Below, piece by piece: positions 34,931-43,329 of a stretch of 64,000 nt of DNA. Below the pieces are notes generated by a model. It searched no databases. It was not told the DNA's origin and worked only from the letters and a program-made list of their open reading frames with translations. The translations under genes were made by a program, and so were the position numbers. Source of the stretch: Pirellulales bacterium (lineage in GTDB: Bacteria; Planctomycetota; Planctomycetia; Pirellulales; JAEUIK01); NCBI GenBank assembly GCA_019694455.1, contig JAIBBY010000001.1, positions 268,069-332,068 of the forward strand. The letters are read 5' to 3'. Within the stretch, counting starts at the first letter, position 1. The number at the start of each line of letters is the position of its first letter.

Positions 34931-36025
34931 ATGTCTGGGAATTTCAAGAAGTTACCGTTGATCGCGGGGCTCGGCCTCGCCGCTTGGCTATTTATGGCCG
35001 CCGACGCCCACGCCTTCTGGGGCTCTTGGGGTAGCTCGGGCGGTTCGTGGGGCGGATCGAGTGGTGGCAGTTGGGGTAGCTCGGGTGGTTCGTCGGGCGG
35101 AAGCTGGGGTTCCAGCGGCGGCTCGTCGGGCGGCTGGGGACGCCATCATCATCGTTGGTTCCGCAAGCATCACCATTGGGGTGGTTCGTCGGGTGGAAGC
35201 TGGGGTTCCAGCGGCGGCTATGCCTATGCCGGTGGTTCGTCGGGCGGTAGCTGGGGTTCCAGCGGCGGCTCGTCGGGCGGAAGCTGGGGATCGAGTGGTG
35301 GTTCGTCGGGCGGTAGCTACGGCTCCAGCGGTGGCTCGTCGGGCTACACCTCCGGTTACGAAGTTCAAGACGTGATCGAACAACCTGCCCCGCCGACCGA
35401 ACCGGGTTCGCCGAGCGACGCTCCGGCCGCTCCGGCGCCGGCCGCTGAAGGCACGGCCCCGGCTGAAGGCAGCTCGGCCTATATGCCGGTCGATGCCGAT
35501 GCGGTGCTGCTCAATGTTCAGGTTCCGGGCGATGCCAAGGTGTTCGTCAACGGCGCTGCGACCAACAGCACCGGCGCCGCGCGGCACTACGTTTCGCGCG
35601 GGCTGAAGAACAACGCCAGCTATGCCTACGAGATCCGCGCCGAGGTCATGCGTGACGGCGAGACCGTCACCGAGACCAAGCAGGTAGTGGTGGTCGGCGG
35701 CCAGCGGGCCAACGTCAAGTTTTCGCTGGATGGACGGGAGACTGATCGCGTCGCTCGTCAGCCAGTGAAGACGACCCTGCTGCTGCGTGTTCCGGCCGAT
35801 GCCAAGGTGTATCTGTCGGGCATGGAGACCAAGAGCACCGGCGAGCTCCGCGAGTTCTCGACGGCGAAGCTGACCGACGGTCAAACCTGGTCCGATTATG
35901 CCGTTCGCGTTGAGTTGAACCGCGATGGCCAGACTCTGACCAAGGAAACCAATCTGTCGCTCATCGGTGGCGAAACCCGTGAGCTGTCGGTTGATTTCGA
36001 CAACACCGCGGTCGCCCAGCGCTAG
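34931..36025 (+). CDS. Exported Gly/Ser/Trp-rich protein with two TIGR03000 domains
   Basis: 364 residues. Signal peptide (LPLIAGLGLAAWLFMAADAHA), then about 110 residues of tandem GGSSGGSWGSS-type units (about residues 35-145) broken by one His-rich stretch (RHHHRWFRKHHHWG), then a Pro/Ala linker, then two repeats of the planctomycete TIGR03000 domain: VLLNVQVPGDAKVFVNGAAT (about 191-265) and TLLLRVPADAKVYLSGMETK (about 280-360). Such proteins are found almost only in planctomycetes; the beta-rich domains may be surface- or metal-associated. The function is unknown. The repeat DNA (about 35030-35350) may be unstable in length. A strong terminator follows at 36057-36099. Confidence 0.93.
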   Translation: MSGNFKKLPLIAGLGLAAWLFMAADAHAFWGSWGSSGGSWGGSSGGSWGSSGGSSGGSWGSSGGSSGGWGRHHHRWFRKHHHWGGSSGGSWGSSGGYAYAGGSSGGSWGSSGGSSGGSWGSSGGSSGGSYGSSGGSSGYTSGYEVQDVIEQPAPPTEPGSPSDAPAAPAPAAEGTAPAEGSSAYMPVDADAVLLNVQVPGDAKVFVNGAATNSTGAARHYVSRGLKNNASYAYEIRAEVMRDGETVTETKQVVVVGGQRANVKFSLDGRETDRVARQPVKTTLLLRVPADAKVYLSGMETKSTGELREFSTAKLTDGQTWSDYAVRVELNRDGQTLTKETNLSLIGGETRELSVDFDNTAVAQR

Positions 36026-36056
36026 TCGCCGAGCGACTCCTAGTGCGACTTCCGAA

Positions 36057-36099
36057 AACCCTCGCAAGGCCGCAGCGCCTTGCGAGGGTTTCTTTTTTT
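36057..36099 (+). terminator. Strong rho-independent terminator after the TIGR03000 gene
   Basis: A perfect 13-bp stem AACCCTCGCAAGG/CCTTGCGAGGGTT (36057-36069 with 36078-36090), 8-base loop, then TCTTTTTTT. It starts 32 bp past the stop codon and is the clearest terminator in the window. Confidence 0.95.
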
Positions 36100-36217
36100 C
36101 CGCCTGCGGCCGTCTGGCGAGGTTTGGCTTGCGTGTTGGCCTTAGACGGCCGATAACAAGACCAGTTCGTCCAACTTTGCTCCCATTGGGCGCGGGTCTG
36201 CGCCGCGCCGCCCGACA

Positions 36218-36817
36218 ATGGCCATTTCGACCACCGATGCCGCTCAGGCGCCAATTGGTCCCAGATTGTCACGCGGCTGGAAGCTCGTGATCTCCGCGCT
36301 GTTGATCGTTCACGTCACCGCGGTGATCGTGTGTCCCTTGTCGATCGAAGGGTCCCCCATCGCGGGGCGACTTTGGCTGCTGCTGCAGCCATATGTGCAA
36401 GCCGCGTATCTGAATCACGGCTACCACTTCTTCGCTCCCCAGCCGGGCCCTAGTCATCTGTTGAAGTACGAACTCGAGCTAGCGGACGGTCGCAACGTAA
36501 CCGCGACGATTCCCAGCCGCACGGCGAATCGCCCGCGACTCTTCTATCACCGGCACTTCATGCTCACCGAGTTCCTCAACATGCTGCACGAGCGCGCCCA
36601 AAGCAGCGAAGATCCAGCCTCGCCGCAGCGCCGCGTGTTTGAGCAATACAGCAATTCCTACGCCAACCATCTCCTCAAGAAGCACGACGCGCGCCGTGTC
36701 ACGCTGCACCTGACGCGCCATCTGATTCCTTACCCGGAAGAGGTACTGCGCGGGCGTCCTCTGAACGACCCCACGCTATACCAGGAGCTGTACACACGCA
36801 CTTACGTGGCGGATTAA
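36218..36817 (+). CDS. Single-pass membrane protein paired with an HTTM protein
   Basis: 199 residues with one N-terminal membrane helix (LVISALLIVHVTAVIVCPLS) and an extracytoplasmic part with many aromatic and basic residues (LNHGYHFFAPQPGPSHLLKY, RLFYHRHFMLTEFLNMLHER). No named family recognised. It is separated by only 2 bp from the HTTM gene on the same strand, so the two are probably co-translated and may act as one membrane unit; I recall HTTM genes with such a partner in planctomycetes but cannot check. Confidence 0.75.
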   Translation: MAISTTDAAQAPIGPRLSRGWKLVISALLIVHVTAVIVCPLSIEGSPIAGRLWLLLQPYVQAAYLNHGYHFFAPQPGPSHLLKYELELADGRNVTATIPSRTANRPRLFYHRHFMLTEFLNMLHERAQSSEDPASPQRRVFEQYSNSYANHLLKKHDARRVTLHLTRHLIPYPEEVLRGRPLNDPTLYQELYTRTYVAD

Positions 36818-36819
36818 CA

Positions 36820-37851
36820 ATGAAGCTAGCCGTGCAATACCTCCGCGAATTGTACAAGGCGTGCATGGCCGGTTGGGATCGGTTTTGGTTCGCTCCCAGC
36901 GACCCAGCGACCTATTCGCTGATTCGCATCCTGGCTGGCGCCATGATGTTCTACACCCATCTGGTGTGGACGATTGGACTCGATGATTTCTTCGGTCCCA
37001 ACGCGTGGCTGTCAAACGCCGCGGTAAACGCGTATTACGATTCGCCCTACCCGTGGAGCTATCTCTGGCACACACAGTCAACCGCCACCTTGTACGCCGT
37101 CCATCTTGCCGGCTTGGTGGTGTTCGCCTGCTTGACGGTTGGGTTCTTTAGCCGCATGGCGTCGGTGCTCTCTTATCTCATCGTCGTGGCATACGTCAAT
37201 CGACTGCCCGGCGCGCTGTTTGGGCTCGATCAACTCAACGCGCTGTTGGCCATGTATCTGATGGTGGGGCCTTGCGGCGCTCGCTACTCGGTCGATCGTT
37301 GGCTGGCCAAACGGCGTTCGGGTAGAGCGAGCGAAGTGGCGCCGAGCGTCGGCGCCACGATCGGTATTCGCCTCATTCAACTCCACATGTGCGTGATTTA
37401 CTTTTTCGCCGGTATTTCCAAATTGCAAGGTCCGGCTTGGTGGGATGGCAGCGCGCTGTGGGGCGCGGTCGGCAACCTGGAATACCAATCGATCGACATG
37501 ACTTGGCTGGCCGGCTGGCCGCTGGCAATCGCGGCGATGACGCATGTCACCGTCTTGTGGGAACTAAGCTATCCGGCGCTGGTTTGGCCCCGACTGACGC
37601 GGCCGCTGGTCCTGGCGCTGGCCGTGCCGCTGCATTTGGGAATCGGACTCTTCTTGGGAATGCCGACCTTCGGCCTCATCATGCTGGTGGGCAACCTAGC
37701 GTTCGTCTCGCCGTGGCTGGTGCGCACAATCGTCGAGCGTCAGGCGCCCCAGCAATCGGAACCGGAACTGCTGCCGCTCGACGTGCGCGGCGGGGCAGGG
37801 ACCCCGCGCCAGCGGAAGAGCCGCGCCGGAGAAACCTCCGCCGTGGCGTAG
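36820..37851 (+). CDS. HTTM (vitamin K-dependent gamma-carboxylase-like) membrane protein
   Basis: Membrane protein of 343 residues. The HTTM fold is indicated by the N-terminal SLIRILAGAMMFYTHLVWTI, by the horizontally arranged hydrophobic segments, and by the motif MCVIYFFAGISKLQGPAWWD followed by GSALWGAV, which is the hallmark of this family. Eukaryotic members carboxylate glutamate with vitamin K; for bacterial HTTM proteins the reaction is mostly not known. It follows its partner by 2 bp. The C-terminal tail contains a GGGCAGGG octamer (37793-37800). Confidence 0.86.
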   Translation: MKLAVQYLRELYKACMAGWDRFWFAPSDPATYSLIRILAGAMMFYTHLVWTIGLDDFFGPNAWLSNAAVNAYYDSPYPWSYLWHTQSTATLYAVHLAGLVVFACLTVGFFSRMASVLSYLIVVAYVNRLPGALFGLDQLNALLAMYLMVGPCGARYSVDRWLAKRRSGRASEVAPSVGATIGIRLIQLHMCVIYFFAGISKLQGPAWWDGSALWGAVGNLEYQSIDMTWLAGWPLAIAAMTHVTVLWELSYPALVWPRLTRPLVLALAVPLHLGIGLFLGMPTFGLIMLVGNLAFVSPWLVRTIVERQAPQQSEPELLPLDVRGGAGTPRQRKSRAGETSAVA

Positions 37852-37861
37852 CGGAAGGCCG

Positions 37862-38410
37862 CTAGGTCGCTTCTCTGATCTTGGCGCCAACTCCCTTGAG
37901 TCGGAACGCCAGCATGATTTCGACGATTCCCAGGCCAATGGCGAAGCAGCCGACGAGCCACATGAGGCTCAATAATCCGGCGCCCGGCCAGGCGAACAGC
38001 ATCACGCCAAAGGCGATCGAGATCAAACCTTCGAGGGCCTGCGCCCATTCGTTTTCGATGTGCGCGCGAAGTTGAATCGCCGCGATGATCTCGAACACCC
38101 CGCGTACAATCGCCCAAGCGGCGATTACACTCAACATCATGACCGCCGTCAATCCGGGCCAGAGGATCGCGCCCACGCCGGCAATGATGCTCATGATGCC
38201 GACGACCAATAAGCCCCACAGCGTCCGACCGGGAGCGGCAAACGCGAACCAGGCGGCGGCAATGCCGTCCGAAATCGCATAGATGCCGAATAGCAGGATC
38301 ACCACTTTGAGCGTGACTCCCGGCCAGATCCAAGCCAGCACGCCAAAAACGATCGCGGCAACGCCGCGGATGAGCAGCACCCACCAATTTTTTGCCAGCG
38401 CGTCTAACAT
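37862..38410 (-). CDS. HdeD/DUF308 family membrane protein
   Basis: 182-residue protein with six membrane helices in three pairs (WVLLIRGVAAIVFGVLAWIW, VVILLFGIYAISDGIAAAWF, LWGLLVVGIMSIIAGVGAIL, and so on). The repeated FGVLAWIWPG / VGAILWPG / FGVMLFAWPG motif is the DUF308 hallmark. E. coli HdeD contributes to acid resistance at high cell density; whether that applies here is unknown. ATG 38410 (MLDALAKNWW) is the normal start. It converges on the HTTM gene, with 10 bp between the stops. Confidence 0.9.
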   Translation of the reverse strand: MLDALAKNWWVLLIRGVAAIVFGVLAWIWPGVTLKVVILLFGIYAISDGIAAAWFAFAAPGRTLWGLLVVGIMSIIAGVGAILWPGLTAVMMLSVIAAWAIVRGVFEIIAAIQLRAHIENEWAQALEGLISIAFGVMLFAWPGAGLLSLMWLVGCFAIGLGIVEIMLAFRLKGVGAKIREAT

Positions 38411-38533
38411 AGTTTGACCCTCTGTATTGGACCAACTGCAAGTGTTTCCCATGGCTCATCGGCGCACCGCTGATTCGAGCAGGCGCCGACTGGCAATTCA
38501 ATCCAAGTTTTCTCGTTTTTGACTGGTGCCGCG

Positions 38534-38556
38534 GGGTAGGGGAGGGCAGGGCAGGG
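38534..38556 (+). other. Cluster of four overlapping KOPS-like octamers, pointing right
   Basis: GGGTAGGG (38534), GGGGAGGG (38539), GGGCAGGG (38544) and GGGCAGGG (38549) each start 5 bp after the previous one, all on the + strand. The cluster is intergenic, between the HdeD start and asd, and faces the dif-like site 8.1 kb away. It is the densest cluster in the window. FtsK loading is inferred. Confidence 0.6.
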
Positions 38557-38693
38557 AGAGGCGCCTCGGATACCAGCTCCGCCTTGGCCGAACCCGGGCT
38601 TGCCACGAATTGTCTGGTTCGAGGCTGCTGGTTTATACTGTCCGATTCGCCGGGTCGATCGCGGCCCGGCTGTCAGCAATACGGAGAGTCAAG

Positions 38694-39719
38694 GTGTTCG
38701 AGTCGATTGCCGTCGTAGGCGCCACCGGCGCCGTGGGCCGGATCATTCTCAAGCTGTTGGAAGAACGCAACTTTCCCGCGGAGCGCGTCAAGTTGCTGGC
38801 CTCCAAACGATCCGCTGGCTCGAAAATCATGTTTCGAGGCCAAGAACAGGTCGTAGTCGAAATGACTCCGGAGGCCTTCGAAGGCGTGGATTTGGCCATT
38901 GGCAGCACGCCGGACGAGACTGCCCGCGACTTTGTGCCCTGGGCGGTCGCACGTGGTTGTGTCGTGGTGGACGAAAGCGGCTACTGGCGGATGGACCCCA
39001 AGGTGCCGTTGGTGGTGCCCGAGGTAAATGCGGACGCCATCGAGCAGCATCAAGGCATCATCGCCAGTCCCAATTGCTCCACCACGCAGATGGTGGTGGC
39101 GCTCAAACCGCTGCACGACGCCGCGCGGGTGCGCCGCGTGGTGGTGAGCACCTATCAGGCGACCAGCGGCGCCGGCCTGGCCGGTTGCCGCGATCTGGAA
39201 GACGGCACCCGCGCCCACCAAACGGGCAACGAGTTCCGCTACGAGACGTTTGCCCACCCGATTGCCTTTAACCTGATACCGCAAATCGGCTCGTCCAAGC
39301 ACGAGGGCTACACCTCGGAAGAAATCAAAATGGTGCATGAGACGCACAAGATCATGGGCGACGACACGATTGCTGTCTGTCCCACCTGCGTCCGCGTGCC
39401 GGTGAGCAACTGTCACAGCGAGAGCATTCTCGTGGAGACCGAGCGCAAGATCACAGTCAAAGAAGCGCGACGCCTGTTTAGCGAGTTTCCGGGCATTGTG
39501 GTGGTCGACGACCTGGCGGCCAAGCAATACCCCATGCCGCTCACTTGCGACAACCGCGACGAGGTGTTCATTGGCCGCATTCGCGAGGACTTGTCCAGCC
39601 CCAATGGACTGGCGTTCTGGTGCGTCAGCGACAATCTACGCAAAGGGGCGGCGACGAACGCAGTGCAAATCGCCGAGGTGATCGCCCGTACCCGAGGCGC
39701 CCAGGTCGCCGCGCGCTAA
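38694..39719 (+). CDS. asd: Aspartate-semialdehyde dehydrogenase
   Basis: Soluble 341-residue enzyme that reduces aspartyl phosphate to aspartate semialdehyde with NADPH, at the branch point for lysine/diaminopimelate, threonine and methionine. IAVVGATGAVGR is the nucleotide-binding motif; the catalytic cysteine is Cys128 in ASPNCSTTQM, and STYQATSGAGLAG and FNLIPQIGS follow as expected. GTG at 38694 is chosen as start: GGAGAG lies about 7 bases upstream and the protein starts directly at FESIAVVGATG. Upstream codons cover the G-rich octamer cluster and are non-coding. Housekeeping gene, not visibly linked to neighbours. Confidence 0.96.
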   Translation: MFESIAVVGATGAVGRIILKLLEERNFPAERVKLLASKRSAGSKIMFRGQEQVVVEMTPEAFEGVDLAIGSTPDETARDFVPWAVARGCVVVDESGYWRMDPKVPLVVPEVNADAIEQHQGIIASPNCSTTQMVVALKPLHDAARVRRVVVSTYQATSGAGLAGCRDLEDGTRAHQTGNEFRYETFAHPIAFNLIPQIGSSKHEGYTSEEIKMVHETHKIMGDDTIAVCPTCVRVPVSNCHSESILVETERKITVKEARRLFSEFPGIVVVDDLAAKQYPMPLTCDNRDEVFIGRIREDLSSPNGLAFWCVSDNLRKGAATNAVQIAEVIARTRGAQVAAR

Positions 39720-39776
39720 CTTTGCGGCGATTGGCCACTAGCGGATTGTTGCCAACAATAGAGTGACGGCCCGCGC

Positions 39777-39789
39777 GGGCAGGGCAGGG
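39777..39789 (+). other. Two overlapping KOPS-like octamers, pointing right
   Basis: GGGCAGGG at 39777-39784 and 39782-39789, in the short gap between asd and truA. Same orientation as all other copies left of 46.7 kb. Confidence 0.55.
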
Positions 39790-39829
39790 GGCCATGCCGC
39801 GCGTCGCCCGCTGAAACACGAATCGCCAA

Positions 39830-40633
39830 TTGCGCACTATTCAACTCACGATCGCGTACGACGGCGCCGCCTACGCGGGCTGGCAGGTGCAGGCTGAGCA
39901 GCCCACCATTCAAGCCGCGATCGAGTCCGCGGTTCTTAAAATCACCGGAACACCGACGCGGGTCATCGCCAGTGGCCGCACCGACTCGGGCGTGCATGCA
40001 CTGGGGCAAGTGGCCAGTTTCGACACCGAGAGTCGATTGACCGCCGGGCAGTTGCAGCGCGCCCTCAATGCTGAATTGCCGCATGACATCGCGGTGCTGC
40101 GCGCTGTCGACGCGCGGCCCGGTTTCCACGCCATTCGCGATTGCATCGGCAAGCGCTATCGCTACGTGCTGCACGACGGGCCCACGCGCGACGTCTTTCA
40201 CCGTCATCACTCATGGCATGTGCGGCAACGCCTCGATGTCGGCGCCATGCGGCAGGCGGCGGGGGCGCTAGTGGGCTCACACGATTTTCGCAGCTTCGAG
40301 ACCCAATGGCCCAACCGCGAGTCGAGCGTGCGCACCGTTCGCGAGATCGCCATCGAGCGGCGCACTGACCATCCGTCGTTGATCGACTTCGAAATCGAGG
40401 CCGACGGGTTCTTGTACAACATGGTGCGCGCCATCGTCGGCACGTTAGTTGAAGTGGGGCGTAGCACGCGATCGATCGATTGGCCCACGGCGGTGCTCGC
40501 CGCGCAAGATCGAAGTCAGGCCGGCGCCACTGCGCCTGCGCAGGGTCTATTTCTGCTGCGGGTGGACTATCCTCCCGATGTATTGTTGCTGGTCTCGGAT
40601 CATGCCGCAGCCGAGGCGACGCGGGGTGAATAG
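39830..40633 (+). CDS. truA: tRNA pseudouridine synthase A
   Basis: Soluble 267-residue enzyme that makes pseudouridine at positions 38-40 of the tRNA anticodon stem. TIAYDGAAYAGWQ opens the protein, and the catalytic aspartate is Asp52 in GRTDSGVHALGQ; DFEIEADGFLYNMVRAIVGT is the conserved C-terminal motif. The start codon is TTG at 39830, as no ATG or GTG fits before the YDG motif. The glycosyltransferase gene begins 2 bp after the stop, so these two are probably co-transcribed. Confidence 0.95.
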   Translation: MRTIQLTIAYDGAAYAGWQVQAEQPTIQAAIESAVLKITGTPTRVIASGRTDSGVHALGQVASFDTESRLTAGQLQRALNAELPHDIAVLRAVDARPGFHAIRDCIGKRYRYVLHDGPTRDVFHRHHSWHVRQRLDVGAMRQAAGALVGSHDFRSFETQWPNRESSVRTVREIAIERRTDHPSLIDFEIEADGFLYNMVRAIVGTLVEVGRSTRSIDWPTAVLAAQDRSQAGATAPAQGLFLLRVDYPPDVLLLVSDHAAAEATRGE

Positions 40634-40635
40634 CC

Positions 40636-41811
40636 ATGCGCGTGGCCCACATCATTACTCGTTTGATTCTGGGAGGCGCTCAGGAAAACACGGTCTACAA
40701 CTGCGCAGACCTGATACACCGCCACGGCGACGAAGTGCTGCTCATCACTGGTCCGCCGCTGGGCCCCGAAGGAAGTTTGATCGAGCGGGCCAAGGCGGCG
40801 GGCATCCCTTTGGCGATCGTGCCGCAATTGCGCCGCGCGATTCACCCCCTGCGCGACGCGGTAAGCTATCGACAACTCAAACGCCTGCTGCGCGACTATC
40901 GCCCCGATGTGGTCCACACGCATAGCGCAAAGGCCGGAGTGTTGGGACGAATCGCCGCACGGCGCGCCGGCGTGCCGGTGGTGGTGCATGGGGTTCACGG
41001 CGCGCCTTGGCATCCGTATCAAAGCGCCGCCGCCCGCACACTGTTCCAGGCATGCGAACGCTATGCGGCGCGCTCGTGTGATCACTTCATCTGCGTGGCC
41101 GACGCCATGCGCGACCTGATGGTGGCAGAGGGGATTGCGCCTGCGGAGCGATTCACCACGATTTATAGCGGGATGGAAGTGGCGCCATTCTTGGCGGCAG
41201 ATACGCAGCGCGATCGCGTCCGCGCTGAGTTAGGATTCGCGCCAGAGCATGTCGTGATCGGCAAGATCGCTCGGCTATTTCATCTTAAAGGGCACGACGA
41301 TGTGATCGCCGCCGCCGAACAGTTGGTGCGCTCGGCGCCGCAGGCGCGGTTTCTCTTTGTGGGCGACGGCGTCTTGGCCGCGGAATTGAAGCAATCGATC
41401 CACCGGAGCGGACTCGACGAGTATTTCCGCTTCACCGGCTTGGTTCCGCCCGAGAGGATTCCTGAATTGATCGGCGCCATGGATGTGTTGGCGCACGCCA
41501 GCCTGAGAGAAGGGCTCGCCCGAGCGCTGCCGCAGGCGCTGATCGCCGGAAAACCCGTTGTCACCTACGACATCGACGGCGCGCGCGAGGTGGCGATTCC
41601 AGGGGAGACGGGCTATTTATTGTCTCCACGCGATGTGCCTGGCATGGCCCGCGCGCTGCTGGAACTGGCCGCCGATCCCAAGCTGCGCGAGCGACTGGGG
41701 TCCGAGGGTCGCCGGCGCTTCGCCGATCTGTTTCGTCACGAGCGGATGACCGAGGAAACTCGCGCCATCTATGAGCGACTGCTGAACGCGAAACGATCGC
41801 GCGCAGGATAG
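40636..41811 (+). CDS. Glycosyltransferase family 4
   Basis: GT-B fold glycosyltransferase of 391 residues. The N-terminal half has VAHIITRLILGGAQENT (acceptor domain, GG motif) and the C-terminal half IGKIARLFHLKGHDDVIAAA, the conserved EX7E-type region MDVLAHASLREGLARALPQA, and KPVVTYDIDGAREVAIPGET. This is the pattern of retaining GT4 enzymes acting in polysaccharide or glycolipid synthesis. Donor and acceptor are unknown. It lies 2 bp after truA; no other polysaccharide genes are adjacent. Confidence 0.93.
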   Translation: MRVAHIITRLILGGAQENTVYNCADLIHRHGDEVLLITGPPLGPEGSLIERAKAAGIPLAIVPQLRRAIHPLRDAVSYRQLKRLLRDYRPDVVHTHSAKAGVLGRIAARRAGVPVVVHGVHGAPWHPYQSAAARTLFQACERYAARSCDHFICVADAMRDLMVAEGIAPAERFTTIYSGMEVAPFLAADTQRDRVRAELGFAPEHVVIGKIARLFHLKGHDDVIAAAEQLVRSAPQARFLFVGDGVLAAELKQSIHRSGLDEYFRFTGLVPPERIPELIGAMDVLAHASLREGLARALPQALIAGKPVVTYDIDGAREVAIPGETGYLLSPRDVPGMARALLELAADPKLRERLGSEGRRRFADLFRHERMTEETRAIYERLLNAKRSRAG

Positions 41812-41894
41812 GTTGTGGGCGCGGTGGCCGACGCCGGATTTTCTGGTCGCGCCGACTTGAGCCGACCGAGCCAGCGCCACCGCGCCCCGCAGTG

Positions 41895-42152
41895 CTACCA
41901 GCGGAACCACCACCACGACGTTTGTTGCGGCGGGGCGTAGTACGGCGCTGGAGCAAAGCCGCCAAAGTACGGGTTGGCCATCATAGGCGGGGCGCCCTGC
42001 GCGTCGATCAGGGTCGCGCCCCCCAAGGCCGGCAGGTGCATGTAGGTGTAGCTGAATGGCTGCTGGCGATGATGATGCGGATGCCCCCATTGGGCGCCGG
42101 CTGGCGCGGCGGCGCCAAGGGTCAAGGCGAGTGCGATCACGATGGTTTTCAT
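41895..42152 (-). CDS. Small secreted His/Pro/Tyr-rich protein
   Basis: 85 residues with a signal peptide (IVIALALTLGAAAPAGAQ). The mature peptide is short and rich in His, Pro, Tyr and Trp (WGHPHHHRQQPFSYTY, ANPYFGGFAPAPYYAPP, WWWFRW). GAAGG lies 6 bases upstream of ATG 42152. It might bind metal or be surface-exposed, but nothing identifies a function. Its start overlaps the stop of a possible small upstream ORF in an ATGA. Confidence 0.6.
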   Translation of the reverse strand: MKTIVIALALTLGAAAPAGAQWGHPHHHRQQPFSYTYMHLPALGGATLIDAQGAPPMMANPYFGGFAPAPYYAPPQQTSWWWFRW

Positions 42153-42289
42153 GCTGCGGCCTTCTTTCGTTCGCGCGACTGCCGCTTGATGCCTTCGAGC
42201 AATTGCAACAATCGCAAGGTCTCCGGATCGATTGTACTCCGATTCTCCGGCGAGACAAAAAAGCCGTCCGCCGCGCCCGGTTGATTCAA
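42149..42289 (-). CDS. Possible small 46-residue protein coupled to the His-rich secreted protein
   Basis: From a TTG at 42289 the frame reads MNQPGAADGFFVSPENRS, then TIDPETLRLLQLLEGIKRQS, ending RERKKAAA. The second half is a plausible amphipathic helix with a basic tail. The stop TGA shares bases with the ATG of the next gene (ATGA), the usual sign of coupled genes. Evidence is limited to this overlap and to the protein-like composition; the start codon is weak. Confidence 0.35.
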   Translation of the reverse strand: MNQPGAADGFFVSPENRSTIDPETLRLLQLLEGIKRQSRERKKAAA

Positions 42290-42314
42290 TGTGCAATGTT
42301 CAGGCAATGCTGCG

Positions 42315-42327
42315 GGGCAGGGCAGGG
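42315..42327 (+). other. Two overlapping KOPS-like octamers, the last right-pointing copies before dif
   Basis: GGGCAGGG at 42315-42322 and 42320-42327, intergenic. They are the nearest copies left of the dif-like site, 4.4 kb from it. A near-match GGGTAGGC follows immediately. Confidence 0.55.
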
Positions 42328-42351
42328 GGGGTAGGCGAGTTGTCCGCCATT

Positions 42352-43329
42352 TCACCAGCTTGATGTATCCACATCGATCAGAATCTTGATCGGGTTGTCG
42401 CGCCGCGCGACGGCCATCTCGAAAGCGGCCTGCGCGTCGGCGAATGGCAGCCGATGCGTGATCAAGGGCGACACATCGATCCGCCCTTGAGTGATCATAT
42501 CGAGCGCCAACGGCAGATCGCGCTCGACCCAAGGATGGATTGACGCAATCAAGCGGATGTTTTTGAGCATCAACTGCCAAACGGCGAGCGGATAATGCTC
42601 CTCGGCCGGCACCCCAAACATCAGCGCCGTCCCTTCTTTGCGGCAGAGGTCGATCGCCAGATTGATTGTTTCGGGTTGATGCCCCACCGCCTCAATCACC
42701 ACGTCGGCGCCGCGCCCGGAGGTGAGATCGGCGATCACGGCGCGCGGATCGTCGCGATCCACGTTCACCGTGTGCGTGGCCTTCATCCGGCGCGCAGTCT
42801 CCAGGCGGTAGTCGATCTTGTCGAGCGCAATCACGCGGCGCGCTCCCATATTGGCCAACAGATGATCGAACATCAGGCCAATGGGGCCTTGACCAATCAC
42901 TACGACGTCTTGATCGAGCAAGTTCGGCAACTTGCGCGCGGCCCACAGAATGGTGCCGAGTGGCTGACCAAGGATCAGCAGTTCTCGCTGAGGGAAACTG
43001 GGCAGCGACGCCGCCATATTGCCCTCGGTGACAAAGTACTCGGTCAGGCCACGTTGGTCGTACGGTATCGCCAGCACCAGATCTCCCTCGCGAAATCGCG
43101 GCGAGCGACTGGCGACGATCTCTCCCACACATTCGTGCAAGCTGTCTCCCAGCGGACGTGGGAACGCGACATTGAACTCGCCGCCCGTCCAACGCGGAAA
43201 ATCGGAGGCGCACAGCACCCCGGCATGCAGCTTGACGAGAATCGGCTCGCCGGGCAGTCCATCGAGCGTGGGAATCGGCGTCTCGACGAACTCCAATTGC
43301 CGAGGCGCCACGATCTGCGCGGCTTTCAT
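42352..43329 (-). CDS. Zinc-type medium-chain alcohol/sorbitol dehydrogenase family protein
   Basis: Soluble 325-residue oxidoreductase of the MDR superfamily. The N-terminal catalytic domain has KLHAGVLCASDFPRWTGGEF and GDSLHECVGEIVA (Cys and His/Glu at the catalytic-zinc positions). The Rossmann domain has DVVVIGQGPIGLMFDHLLAN (GXGXXG-like) and RRVIALDKIDYRLETARRMK, so NAD is likely. The usual structural-zinc loop with four cysteines is not seen, so it may be a shorter subclass. Substrate unknown. ATG 43329 (MKAAQIVAP) is the standard family start; the frame upstream is non-coding. The next gene, the kinase, is divergent. Confidence 0.9.
   Translation of the reverse strand: MKAAQIVAPRQLEFVETPIPTLDGLPGEPILVKLHAGVLCASDFPRWTGGEFNVAFPRPLGDSLHECVGEIVASRSPRFREGDLVLAIPYDQRGLTEYFVTEGNMAASLPSFPQRELLILGQPLGTILWAARKLPNLLDQDVVVIGQGPIGLMFDHLLANMGARRVIALDKIDYRLETARRMKATHTVNVDRDDPRAVIADLTSGRGADVVIEAVGHQPETINLAIDLCRKEGTALMFGVPAEEHYPLAVWQLMLKNIRLIASIHPWVERDLPLALDMITQGRIDVSPLITHRLPFADAQAAFEMAVARRDNPIKILIDVDTSSW

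Noticed and set aside
38534..38556. G-quadruplex as the main explanation for the G-rich ladder
   Set aside because: G-runs with single- to two-base loops could fold, but that does not explain the strict strand switch at 46.7 kb; it remains possible as an extra property.
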